From positions 1 to 64,000 of the forward strand of contig DAMCAL010000002.1 in NCBI GenBank assembly GCA_032059585.1: a DNA stretch of 64,000 bases. The letters run 5' to 3'. The notes beneath the pieces are model-generated. The model was not told where the DNA came from. It did no database searches and saw only the letters and a program-made list of their open reading frames with translations. A program made the position numbers and the translations under genes. Positions 56,365-64,000 of this stretch are shown one piece after another. Source of the stretch: Melaminivora sp032059585 (GTDB taxonomy: Bacteria > Pseudomonadota > Gammaproteobacteria > Burkholderiales > Burkholderiaceae_C). The number at the start of each line of letters is the position of its first letter. Position 1 is the stretch's first letter.

Positions 56365-57375
56365 ATGAAATCGCTCGCTTTTTTCGCTTTGACCAGCCTC
56401 GCTTCTGCAGTGGCCATGGCAGGCCCAACTGCCATTTCCATCAACGGGAAATCCGATCAGATGGTGACGGTAGGCACTGGCAGCTCGGTTAACAACCACG
56501 CGTCTGCCCGCACTACAGCCATCCAGAACATTTCGAGCAACCGGGGAAATATCACGGTTTCCTCCAACGGAAAGTCTGAACAGAGGACCACTTTCTCCAA
56601 TAATGGATCTGCCAGCAATACCGCAATGGAGCAGGGAGACATCGCAATTCAAAACGTGGCGTCAAACTACGACACCGTATCCATCAAGGGCAAGTCGGAG
56701 CAGGTGGCGAACGTCAAAGGCGGGGCCATGAGCAACACCGCGAAGGGCGGCGGCAGTACAAACTGCGGCGGCGGAGTAGACTGCGACGACAACGCCAAGG
56801 CCATGCAAAACGTCTCGAGCAACGTTGGCGACGTGACGGTCAGCGCAAGTGGCAAGAGTACCCAAAATACCAGCGTGAATGGCTCTTCTTCCGTGGCCAA
56901 CCTGGCAGATGGCAAAGGCGCTGTTGCTATCCAGTCCCTGGCCAGCAACACTGGCGAAGTCGATATTTCCGGCAAGAGCGAGCAGACCGTCAAACTGGGC
57001 AATACCAACGCCCACAATCTGGCCCAAGGAAAGAACGCCACAGCAGTGCAAAATCTGGCAAGCAACTACGACGGCGTGACCATTTCCGGGAAATCCGAAC
57101 AGACGGTGACCGCACAAGGCGGCAATATCATCAACACGGCAATGGGCAATAACACCAAGGCCTTCCAGAACCTGTCGTCGAACTTCGGCAACGTGACGAT
57201 TGATGGAACCTCGACCCAACTGACGGTGGTCAAGGGCGCGGTCATGAACACGGCAAACGGCAGGGGCAGCGTCGCGGTGCAAAACCTTGCATCCAACGAT
57301 GCGTGCGAGCCGCCGACCTTCACCCTGCCTTCCTGCCCCAGCGGCAAGTGCTGGACTTCCGCTTCTGCTAATTAA
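56365..57375 (+). CDS. Secreted repeat protein, curlin/HfaA-like amyloid candidate
   Basis: 336 residues. A signal peptide (MKSLAFFALTSLASAVAMAG) is followed by seven ~37-52-residue repeats, each with ISGKSEQTV, then N-T-A, then AVQNLASNYDGV as typical forms. The strong Ser/Asn/Gln/Gly content and regular G-K-S-x-Q and Q-N-x-x-S-N spacing recall curlin repeats. A Cys-containing tail (CEPPTFTLPSCPSGKC) follows. GGAGGAG precedes ATG 56365. Its neighbours include a CsgG-like lipoprotein, so secretion and assembly as a surface fibre is likely. Confidence 0.75.
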   Translation: MKSLAFFALTSLASAVAMAGPTAISINGKSDQMVTVGTGSSVNNHASARTTAIQNISSNRGNITVSSNGKSEQRTTFSNNGSASNTAMEQGDIAIQNVASNYDTVSIKGKSEQVANVKGGAMSNTAKGGGSTNCGGGVDCDDNAKAMQNVSSNVGDVTVSASGKSTQNTSVNGSSSVANLADGKGAVAIQSLASNTGEVDISGKSEQTVKLGNTNAHNLAQGKNATAVQNLASNYDGVTISGKSEQTVTAQGGNIINTAMGNNTKAFQNLSSNFGNVTIDGTSTQLTVVKGAVMNTANGRGSVAVQNLASNDACEPPTFTLPSCPSGKCWTSASAN

Positions 57376-57382
57376 AGCGTGA

Positions 57383-57412
57383 CATCCTGGCCGTCTTCGG
57401 ACGGTCAGGATG
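57383..57412 (+). promoter_or_regulatory. Intra-operonic 13-bp hairpin with UUCG tetraloop
   Basis: CATCCTGGCCGTC-TTCG-GACGGTCAGGATG, fully paired with one G-U, between the repeat protein and the next gene. No T-run follows, so it may protect the upstream mRNA or attenuate downstream genes. Confidence 0.65.
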
Positions 57413-57436
57413 CTCGGTCATTCAAGGGAGTTCGCC

Positions 57437-57829
57437 ATGTTCCGCACGTGTAAATCAGTCGGTCTTTTTGTCTTGACTGCGGGGTGGGTCTGTTTGGCCA
57501 CTGCAGCACCCGGCGAAGATCCAGTGACGCTGGTCGGCAAGGTGAGTTACCTGCAATTGCCTACTGCCCGGCCCGCAAAGTCGTCCGATATCACCCATCG
57601 CAACGACCTTCCGGACGGTTCGAAAGCCAAGATCGCCCGGTATATGGCCAAGTCATACGGACCATCCGCCGGCGACATGTTGACCGAGAAGAATGTCGTC
57701 TCTTCGGTGCAAACCAATGCGGGGCGCACTACCTGCGTGCAAACCCTGGCCCCAGGTTCTGGCAATCCAAACACTCGTTCCGACCAAGTGGTGGTTATCC
57801 GGGGCGACCTGGTCAATATTTGCCGTTAG
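57437..57829 (+). CDS. Secreted accessory protein of the amyloid-like locus
   Basis: 130 residues. Signal peptide MFRTCKSVGLFVLTAGWVCL-ATAA, then a mature region with two Cys (RTTCVQTLAPGSG; VNICR) able to form a disulphide. No family recognised. CAAGGGAG is the RBS. By position it may be a minor subunit or chaperone, as CsgB/CsgC/CsgE are in curli. Confidence 0.6.
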   Translation: MFRTCKSVGLFVLTAGWVCLATAAPGEDPVTLVGKVSYLQLPTARPAKSSDITHRNDLPDGSKAKIARYMAKSYGPSAGDMLTEKNVVSSVQTNAGRTTCVQTLAPGSGNPNTRSDQVVVIRGDLVNICR

Positions 57830-57858
57830 GTGGGCCCTTCAGTATCAAATTTGCTGCA

Positions 57859-57877
57859 TTTCCGAACCGTTCGGAAA
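57859..57877 (+). promoter_or_regulatory. Hairpin between the accessory and CsgG-like genes
   Basis: TTTCCGAA-CCG-TTCGGAAA, an 8-bp perfect stem, 63 bp before the CsgG-like start. No T-run; role unknown, possibly mRNA processing. Confidence 0.4.
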
Positions 57878-57940
57878 CGGCATTTGGGCAGTAGATTTTC
57901 GGTATCGCGCAGGTCATAACACAAAACTCGAGGAGCGGGC

Positions 57941-59659
57941 ATGAGGAAGAAAGCACTGCGTTTCGGCACAACACTCCTCACGCACCGATGGATTCCCGGC
58001 TGGCTCGGCGCAATGGCCACCGCGGCACTGTTGACAGGCTGCGCCACGCCACTGGATGCCCGCAAGGATGCGGCTTACCAGGAATTGGCGCCCGTCGCGA
58101 GCCGCCCCGTGGTCAGGCCGGTCCGATCCGTTTCCAGTTTCTCCGAATCGCTGATGTGCATGGACCGGATGCTGCGCGCGGCCGAGCTTCCGACGACGCT
58201 GATCACCAGCAAGCAATTCATCGACTTTTCCGGCAAGGTGCCGGCCGCCACCAAGGAAATGGTCGTCACGGCGCTGTCTCAAATGTCACGCGTCAGCAAT
58301 GCATTTCGCTTCGTCGATTTCGAAGTGGACATTGCCCGCCAGGACACGGTGCAAAATCTCACCACCATTTTGCTCAACAACAACCAGATGCAGTTGCAGC
58401 GCCCCGCGCTGTATGTCTCCGGTGCCATCGCCTTCGTGGACCAGGGCGTGGTCAACAACACCGGGGAAGCCGGCGTTTCCGGGCCCCGGGCAGACCTGGG
58501 CTACAGCCGCAGCCGCAGCGCGACCGTGGTCGCCCTCGAGGTGCACCTGGGCGACTTTCGCACCCGCACGCTGATTCCTGGATTGGACTCGGCCAATGAA
58601 GTCATCGTCGGCAGCGGGGGACAAGGCGTCGATCTGGGCGGGCGCATCGGCGACTACGGCGTGCGCTTCAACGTCGGCCGCGACTACGCCATCGGTACCG
58701 GCGCCGCGCTGCGCACCCTGGTTGACTTGTCCATGATCGAACTGGTGGGCAAGTGGGCGCGGGTGCCCTATTGGCAGTGCCTCACGCTTGACCAGAGCCA
58801 CCCGCAATTCCAGCGGCAGATGCAGGACTGGTTCCTGGAAAGCGGCCCTGAAGGGCACTTGCAATTGCTGCGGGCTTCGCTTGAAGGCCAGGGCTACCTG
58901 GCGGCTACTGCCGCAGATCTGCCGGTCACCCACCCCGACATGCGCGACGCACTGGCACGTTTCCAGGCCGACCGGGGGATTCCCGTGACCGGCGTCATCG
59001 ACTTCCAGACGTACGAGGCGGCGCTGGGACGTTTCGTGAGCCTCGCCGAAGACGGCTCGCTGGCACGCGTGGGGTGGACGTCGAGCGGCATCAGGACTGC
59101 ATCGCTGCCGGCGGGCTCACCGGTGCCGGCGCCGCAGGTTGCCACCCCGGCGCAATGGGCGATCGACCTGCAGATCGAAAACCCACCTTCCGTAGGCGAG
59201 CGGGCGAATTTCTCCGAAGGCGAGCAGATTTTCCTGTCGGCCACGGTATCGCGCGCTTCGTACCTGTATTGCTACTTCGCAGATTCGACCGGCACCGTCA
59301 CGCGCCTGCTGCCCAACTTCCTGCAGCCGCATTCGCTGGTTTCTGCCAACCAGGCGGTCCGCATCCCCGACTGGATGGCGCCCAACCCCGGCTTCATCCT
59401 CGAGGCCGGGCGACCCGGCACCGAAGCGTTGATGTGCCTGGCCACCTCCCGAGAGGTGCTGCCGAAGCTGGCGCCGGAGCTGCAGGTGCCCGCCCTGGCA
59501 CAACTGCCGGGCGTGCGCACCCTGGACGAGCTGCGCCAGCGCTTCGCCGAAGCCGCCGGCGGGGAAGATGCCATGGTGACGCGCACGGTGCAGTGGACGG
59601 TGGCGCCGCGCAAGGCCGCCCCGGCGCCGGCAGCACCGCCGGCCAAATCGCAACGTTGA
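57941..59659 (+). CDS. CsgG/HfaB-like lipoprotein with peptidoglycan-binding and DUF4384 domains
   Basis: 572 residues. The lipobox LLTGC gives a lipid anchor at Cys 34. Residues ~60-285 follow the CsgG pattern (ALYVSGAIAFVDQGVVNNTG; VVALEVHLGDFRTRTLIPG; then GVRFNVGRDYAIGTGAALRT). A PG_binding_1 domain lies at about 305-367 (FQADRGIPVTGVIDFQTYE) and a DUF4384 domain at about 415-510 (EGEQIFLSATVSRASYLYCY). It would form the outer-membrane secretion pore anchored to the cell wall. The repeat protein is its likely substrate. Confidence 0.75.
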   Translation: MRKKALRFGTTLLTHRWIPGWLGAMATAALLTGCATPLDARKDAAYQELAPVASRPVVRPVRSVSSFSESLMCMDRMLRAAELPTTLITSKQFIDFSGKVPAATKEMVVTALSQMSRVSNAFRFVDFEVDIARQDTVQNLTTILLNNNQMQLQRPALYVSGAIAFVDQGVVNNTGEAGVSGPRADLGYSRSRSATVVALEVHLGDFRTRTLIPGLDSANEVIVGSGGQGVDLGGRIGDYGVRFNVGRDYAIGTGAALRTLVDLSMIELVGKWARVPYWQCLTLDQSHPQFQRQMQDWFLESGPEGHLQLLRASLEGQGYLAATAADLPVTHPDMRDALARFQADRGIPVTGVIDFQTYEAALGRFVSLAEDGSLARVGWTSSGIRTASLPAGSPVPAPQVATPAQWAIDLQIENPPSVGERANFSEGEQIFLSATVSRASYLYCYFADSTGTVTRLLPNFLQPHSLVSANQAVRIPDWMAPNPGFILEAGRPGTEALMCLATSREVLPKLAPELQVPALAQLPGVRTLDELRQRFAEAAGGEDAMVTRTVQWTVAPRKAAPAPAAPPAKSQR

Positions 59660-59674
59660 TCCTGAGGACGCACG

Positions 59675-60997
59675 ATGCCCTACGACGCTGCCAGCGAACA
59701 CGCGGCGCGCCGGCGTGCGCCCTCTTCCCTGCCCCTGTGGCTGACCCGGCCTCCCACGTGGGCTGCGGCGCTCGGCTATCCGCCGCGGGTGTCGCTGACC
59801 ACCGTGTTGTTCTGGCTGCTGTTCGCGCTCCTGAGCGTGGCCGCCTGCACCACCTCGTCGGCCGGCGTGGTGGCACAGGTGGAACTGCCGGCATCCCCAT
59901 CGCCGCGCATCGAGCAGCGCAGCCTTCAGGCGCCCGCGTTCGATCCTGCCTCGTCCGGCGCGGCGCCCATCCAGAGCCGCCCTTCGGCGGATGCGCCGTC
60001 GATCGTCATGCCCCCCGTCGGCGGCCCGGCGCTGTTGCCGCCCGACGCCCAGCGGCAAGCCGTGCAGCGCGAGCTGCACCGCCTGCAGCGGCTGGCCGAG
60101 TCGGCCCAGCCGGTGGGCAGGTCGGTGGTGTCGGCCCAGGCGGCGTGGCAACTGGGGCTGGTCTACCTGCACGGCGCAGGCGTGCGGCAGGACACGGCGC
60201 AGGCGCAGCGCTGGTTCGAGCAGGCTGCACGTTTCGGCCGCGAGCCCTGGGTGTACGCCGGGCTGGCCTGGTGCCACATCGAAGGCTGCGTCGGCCCGCC
60301 CGACCCGACCGCGGCCGCGCGGGCCATCGCCCAGCTGCGTCCAGCACACCCGGCCCGGGCGGACTTTCTGGCATGGGTGCAGGCGAGCCGCCAGCCGCAA
60401 CCCCAGGCCGCACGTCCCGGGGCCAATGCGCTGCCTGCGCGCGCCGCGCAGGGCCCGTCTATGGCACTGCTGAGGAAAGCCGCTGCCGCTGGCGACCTGC
60501 ACGCCCGCATCGAGCTGGGCATGGAAGCGCTGTCGCAAGACCGCCCGGACCAGGCCGAACAGTTCTTCCGCCAGGCTGCCCCCTTGTCGCCCGCGGCCGC
60601 CTACAACCTGCGCGAGCTGCAAACGCGTTCCGGTGCGCAGGACGCTGCCGATGCCGGCGGCTCCGACGCCGCCGCCGCACTCGAGCAGGCACGCAAGTAC
60701 CACCGCGGCGAAGGCGTGCCGGCCAACTTCAGCGAGGCCATCCGCTACTACCGGCTGGCCGAGCAGCGCGGCAGCGTGCAGGCGCACCGCATGCTGGCGC
60801 TGATCCAGTCGCGCCCGGCGCCCGGGGGCGGCGTGGACATCTTGTGGATGCAGCAGCTTGCGCGTGCGGACCCAGCCGCCGTCGGCCTGACCATCGGCAG
60901 CCCGGTCACTGCCCACCAGCTGCTGCGCGAGCCCACCCCGCTGGCTGACCTGCTGCCCGCATTCTGGCGCCGGCAATTGGCCCCTGTCGGCCAGTGA
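59675..60997 (+). CDS. Sel1-repeat lipoprotein
   Basis: 440 residues. A long cytoplasm-side start leads to a hydrophobic segment and lipobox LSVAAC (Cys about 58), then a Pro/Ser linker. Sel1-type repeats are visible at about 153-190 (LVYLHGAGVRQDTAQAQRWF) and 340-380 (GEGVPANFSEAIRYYRLAEQ). Sel1 proteins scaffold complexes. As last gene of the operon, it may stabilise or localise the CsgG-like pore. Confidence 0.75.
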   Translation: MPYDAASEHAARRRAPSSLPLWLTRPPTWAAALGYPPRVSLTTVLFWLLFALLSVAACTTSSAGVVAQVELPASPSPRIEQRSLQAPAFDPASSGAAPIQSRPSADAPSIVMPPVGGPALLPPDAQRQAVQRELHRLQRLAESAQPVGRSVVSAQAAWQLGLVYLHGAGVRQDTAQAQRWFEQAARFGREPWVYAGLAWCHIEGCVGPPDPTAAARAIAQLRPAHPARADFLAWVQASRQPQPQAARPGANALPARAAQGPSMALLRKAAAAGDLHARIELGMEALSQDRPDQAEQFFRQAAPLSPAAAYNLRELQTRSGAQDAADAGGSDAAAALEQARKYHRGEGVPANFSEAIRYYRLAEQRGSVQAHRMLALIQSRPAPGGGVDILWMQQLARADPAAVGLTIGSPVTAHQLLREPTPLADLLPAFWRRQLAPVGQ

Positions 60998-61047
60998 GTC
61001 CCTGCCGCTCGGCGGCACGCCGCGCGCGCAGCCGCAGCCCTGGTTTT

Positions 61048-64000
61048 TCAGTGAAAGTCGCGGCTGCCGCCCAGGGCGGGCGCCAGGCGTCCCAGCAGCG
61101 GCGTGCAGTCGCGAAAGCGCGTGGCCACCAGGTTGCACACCGAGGTGCCGGCGCCGGGCTCGACATGGCGCTGCCAGCGCCCTTCCACTGCCAGCAGCCG
61201 CGCGCGCAGCACCGGTTCGCGCCAGCGCTCGAGCACGGCCGGCCAGACGATGACGTTGATGGGACCGGTCTCGTCTTCCAGCGAGAGAAACAGCGTGCCC
61301 CCGGCCGAACCTGGGCGCTGGCGCACGGTGACGATGCCGCAGGCGCGCACCTGCCGGCCGTCCGCCGTGGCGTGCAACTGCAGCGCCGTGCGCACGCGCA
61401 TACGCGCCAGGCGCTCGCGCAGCAGGGCCAGTGGGTGGCGACGCAGCGTCAGGCCGGTGGCGGCGTAGTCGAAGGTGATGTTCTCGCCTTCTGGCGCGGC
61501 CGGCAGCGCCAGTGCGGCCTCGCCCAGTGGGGCGGCGCGCAGCAGCGCGGTGGCAGGCCACTGGGCCGCCGCGTCCCACATCTGCTGGCGCCGGTGGCCG
61601 GACAGGGCGTGCAGCGCGTCCGCGGCGGCAAGCGCCTGCAGGTCGGCGCGGGACAGGCGCGCGCGCAACGCCAGGTCTTCGGTGCTCTCGAACGGGCCGC
61701 CCGCCGCACGCGCGTGTACCAGCCGGGCGCGGCCTTCCTGTGTCAGGTTGGCCACCAGCCGCAGCCCCAGCCGCACGGCCGGCTGGGGCTGCGGCACGCC
61801 GGGCATCGGCGCCATCCGGCCCTGCAGCGTGCAGTCCTCGTTGCTGGCCGCCACGTCGATGGGCAGCACCCGCACGCCGCGGCGGCGTGCGTCCTGCACC
61901 AGTTGCGCCGGGGCGTAAAAGCCCATGGGTTGCGAGTTGAGCAGCGCCGCCAGGAAACACGCAGGCTCGTGCCGCTTGAACCAGGCGCTGGCATAGACCA
62001 GCAGCGCAAAGCTGGCGGCATGGCTTTCCGGAAAACCGTACTCGCCAAAGCCCAGGATCTGCTGGAACAATCGGTCGGCGAACTCCTGCGGGTATCCGCG
62101 CTCGTGCAGGCCGGTTTTCAGCTGCTCCTCGAAACGGTGCACCCCGCCCTTGCGGCGCCAGGCGGCCATGGAGCGGCGCAGCGCGTCGGCCTGGCCCGGC
62201 GAGAAGCCGGCCGCGTCGATGGCGATCTGCATCACCTGCTCCTGGAAGATGGGCACCCCCAGCGTGCGCCCCAGCACGTGCGCCAGTTGCGGAAACTCCA
62301 GGGGATAGGGCCCTGCGTGGCCGGCGCGCGCCAGCTCCCGTTGGCGTGCACGCGCGCGCAGGTAGGGGTGCACCATGCCCCCCTGGATGGGCCCGGGACG
62401 CACGATGGCCACCTGCACCACCAGGTCGTAGAAGGTGCGCGGCTGCAGGCGCGGCAGCATGCCCATCTGCGCGCGGCTCTCGATCTGGAACACGCCCACG
62501 GTGTCGGCGGCGCAGGCCATGGCGTAGGTGTCGGCGTCCTCCTGCGGAATGTCGGCCAGGCCCCAGGTCTGGCCACGCAGCGCGGCGCGCGTGTCCAGGC
62601 AGCGGCGCAACGCGCTGAGCATCCCCAGGGCCAGCACGTCCACCTTGAGCAGGCCCATCTCGTCCAGATCGTCCTTGTCCCACTGGATGACGGAGCGCCC
62701 CGGCATTGCCGCCGGCTCCACAGGCACCAGCCGGGTCAGTTTGCCCTCGGTGAGCACGAAGCCGCCCACGTGCTGGCTCAGGTGGCGCGGCATGCCGCGC
62801 AGCTCGCCGGCCAGCTCCAGCCACAGCGCTGCCTGGTGCGCGTCCAAAGGCTCGCCCAGGGTGTCCGCCAGCGCCTGCAGGTGCTCGGGTGCGCGCAGGT
62901 CGTCGAACCAGTGGTGGTCCTTGGCGAAGGCGTCCACCAGCCGCGCGGCCACGCCCAGCGCCTTGCCCACGTCGCGCAGCGCACTGCGCGTGCGCCAGCG
63001 GGTGACGACCGCGGCCAGGGCCGCCCGGTCGCGGCCATATTTGGCGTACAGGTACTGGATGACGGTCTCGCGCCGATCGTGCTCGAAGTCCACGTCGATG
63101 TCGGGCGGCTCGTCGCGCTCGCGGCTGATGAAACGCTCGAACAGCAGTTGCGACTGCGCCGGATCGACCGCGGTGATGCCCAGCACGAAACAGACCGCCG
63201 AGTTGGCGGCCGACCCGCGCCCCTGGCACAGGATGCCCTGGCTGCGGGCAAAGCGCACGATGTCGTGCACGGTGAGAAAGTACATCTCGTAGCCGCACTC
63301 CTGGATCAGCGCCAACTCGTGCAGCAGGCGCTCGCGCACCGCCACCGGCACGCCCTCGGGGTAGCGTGCGCGGCCGCCCTCCCAGGTCAGCCAGGCCAGC
63401 GTCTGGCTGGCGGTCATGCCGGGCAGCACGGTTTCCTGCGGGTAGCGGTAGCGGATCTCGTCCAGGCTGAAGGTGCAGCGCGCCGCCACCGCGAGCGTGG
63501 CCGCCAGCAGCGGCGCCGGGTACAGGCCGGCGAGCTGGCTGCGCGGGCGCAGCCGCCGCTCGGCATGCGGGTCGAGCGCATGGCCGCACTCGGCCACCCC
63601 CCGGCCCAGGCGCACCGCGGCCATCACGTCGTGCAGCGGCTTGCGGCTGCGGGCGTGCAGGTGCACGTCGCCGGTGGCCACCAGGGGCAGGCCCAGCTGC
63701 TCGCCCGCCTGCACCAGAGTCTGCAGCCACAGGGCATCGTCGGGCGCCAGGTGCAGCTCGACGGCCAGCCAGCATTGCTGGTCAAAAACGGCTCTGGCGC
63801 TTTGCAGACAAACGCTGATAGCTACCAAATCTATAGCGTCAGCGAAGGCCTCGCGCCGGGGTGCGAGCAGCACTTCGCAGCCCGCATGCAGCAGCTCCCA
63901 GGGCGAGGCCTCGTCCACCAGGTAGCCGCCCTTGTGCGGCCCGCGTGCGCGCGCGGCGGTGATGAATTCGCACAGGTTGCCCCAGCCGTGCACGTCGCGT
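61048..64000 (-). CDS. dnaE2: Error-prone DNA polymerase DnaE2 (runs off the right edge)
   Basis: At least 984 residues with the start outside the window; the frame continues beyond RDVHGWGNLCEF. The C-family polymerase core has the catalytic PDIDVDFEHDRRE block, GGFVLTEGKLTRLVP and SRAQMGMLPRLQPRTFYDLV, and an OB-fold near the C-terminus (ACGIVTVRQRPGSAGGTLFL). The N-terminal PHP domain is truncated here. DnaE2 acts with ImuA/ImuB in SOS mutagenic repair; those genes probably lie just to the right. Confidence 0.93.
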   Translation of the reverse strand, partial: RDVHGWGNLCEFITAARARGPHKGGYLVDEASPWELLHAGCEVLLAPRREAFADAIDLVAISVCLQSARAVFDQQCWLAVELHLAPDDALWLQTLVQAGEQLGLPLVATGDVHLHARSRKPLHDVMAAVRLGRGVAECGHALDPHAERRLRPRSQLAGLYPAPLLAATLAVAARCTFSLDEIRYRYPQETVLPGMTASQTLAWLTWEGGRARYPEGVPVAVRERLLHELALIQECGYEMYFLTVHDIVRFARSQGILCQGRGSAANSAVCFVLGITAVDPAQSQLLFERFISRERDEPPDIDVDFEHDRRETVIQYLYAKYGRDRAALAAVVTRWRTRSALRDVGKALGVAARLVDAFAKDHHWFDDLRAPEHLQALADTLGEPLDAHQAALWLELAGELRGMPRHLSQHVGGFVLTEGKLTRLVPVEPAAMPGRSVIQWDKDDLDEMGLLKVDVLALGMLSALRRCLDTRAALRGQTWGLADIPQEDADTYAMACAADTVGVFQIESRAQMGMLPRLQPRTFYDLVVQVAIVRPGPIQGGMVHPYLRARARQRELARAGHAGPYPLEFPQLAHVLGRTLGVPIFQEQVMQIAIDAAGFSPGQADALRRSMAAWRRKGGVHRFEEQLKTGLHERGYPQEFADRLFQQILGFGEYGFPESHAASFALLVYASAWFKRHEPACFLAALLNSQPMGFYAPAQLVQDARRRGVRVLPIDVAASNEDCTLQGRMAPMPGVPQPQPAVRLGLRLVANLTQEGRARLVHARAAGGPFESTEDLALRARLSRADLQALAAADALHALSGHRRQQMWDAAAQWPATALLRAAPLGEAALALPAAPEGENITFDYAATGLTLRRHPLALLRERLARMRVRTALQLHATADGRQVRACGIVTVRQRPGSAGGTLFLSLEDETGPINVIVWPAVLERWREPVLRARLLAVEGRWQRHVEPGAGTSVCNLVATRFRDCTPLLGRLAPALGGSRDFH
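63789..63834 (-). repeat. Dispersed short repeat, copy 7, inside dnaE2
   Basis: On the minus strand TTGGTAGCTATCAGCGTTT then AAGCGCCAGAG. It lies in-frame inside the PHP-to-palm region, showing that these repeats can enter conserved genes. Confidence 0.4.

Noticed and set aside
59117..63775. A 1552-residue open frame on the minus strand across the dnaE2 region and the fibre operon
   Set aside because: It crosses several well-supported genes in other frames, has no recognisable domain and shows Ala/Arg/Gly-rich shadow composition typical of GC-rich DNA.

Overview
This is a GC-rich (roughly two-thirds G+C by eye) chromosomal window from a betaproteobacterium, most likely a Comamonadaceae (Acidovorax/Alicycliphilus/Comamonas-like) genome. 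The family call rests on three things: the mix of host genes (alaS, gabD-like dehydrogenase, PHB-depolymerase-type esterase, dnaE2), two IPTL-CTERM proteins, and at least seven copies of a short dispersed repeat around the core GATAGCTGCYGGCGCTT that I associate with this family from memory. The window carries one 10-N gap at 7428-7437.

Layout. 1-3796 is host: the start of alaS (-), an aldehyde dehydrogenase (+), and a ribbon-helix-helix protein plus esterase pair (-). 3797-49510 is a complete ~45.7 kb siphovirus-type prophage bounded by a 21-bp direct repeat, the right copy being the 5' end of an intact tRNA-Gly(CCC). 49564-64000 is host again: an RluA-type pseudouridine synthase, two small proteins, an AsmA protein, a response regulator/histidine kinase pair facing an operon that looks like a curli/holdfast-type amyloid secretion locus, and a truncated dnaE2.

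Prophage. Nearly everything between 33.5 and 5.0 kb reads leftward: Cro-like protein, CII-like regulator, Toprim-SF3 primase/helicase beside an iteron-like array (28407-28662), small and large terminase, Mor-family activator, gpW connector, portal, a protease/major-capsid fusion, tail tube, tape measure, five or six tail-tip proteins, two membrane (holin-like) proteins, GH19 endolysin, DUF1353 protein and a spanin-like lipoprotein. A CI/S24 repressor reads rightward from 33507. It is followed by a block of lysogenic-conversion genes: a membrane coiled-coil protein, two IPTL-CTERM surface proteins, a lipoprotein DNA/RNA nuclease, an XRE-ImmA/IrrE peptidase with a partner protein, and a DUF4124 protein, several of them separated by near-identical terminators. 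A second rightward operon begins at a TTGACA promoter near 40486 that carries the same operator type as the cI/cro intergenic region. It runs through many small overlapping ORFs, an HD hydrolase, a C5-cytosine methyltransferase interrupted by a nested ORF, and an AlpA/Xis-like protein. The tyrosine integrase (-) lies against attR.

The observations most worth following up are the amyloid-like host locus with its intra-operonic UUCG hairpin, the palindrome-controlled XRE-ImmA/IrrE pair, the nested ORF inside the methyltransferase, the iteron arrays, the twin GTCTCA-N14-TGAGAC elements beside the Mor gene, and integration that separates a tRNA gene from its own promoter.
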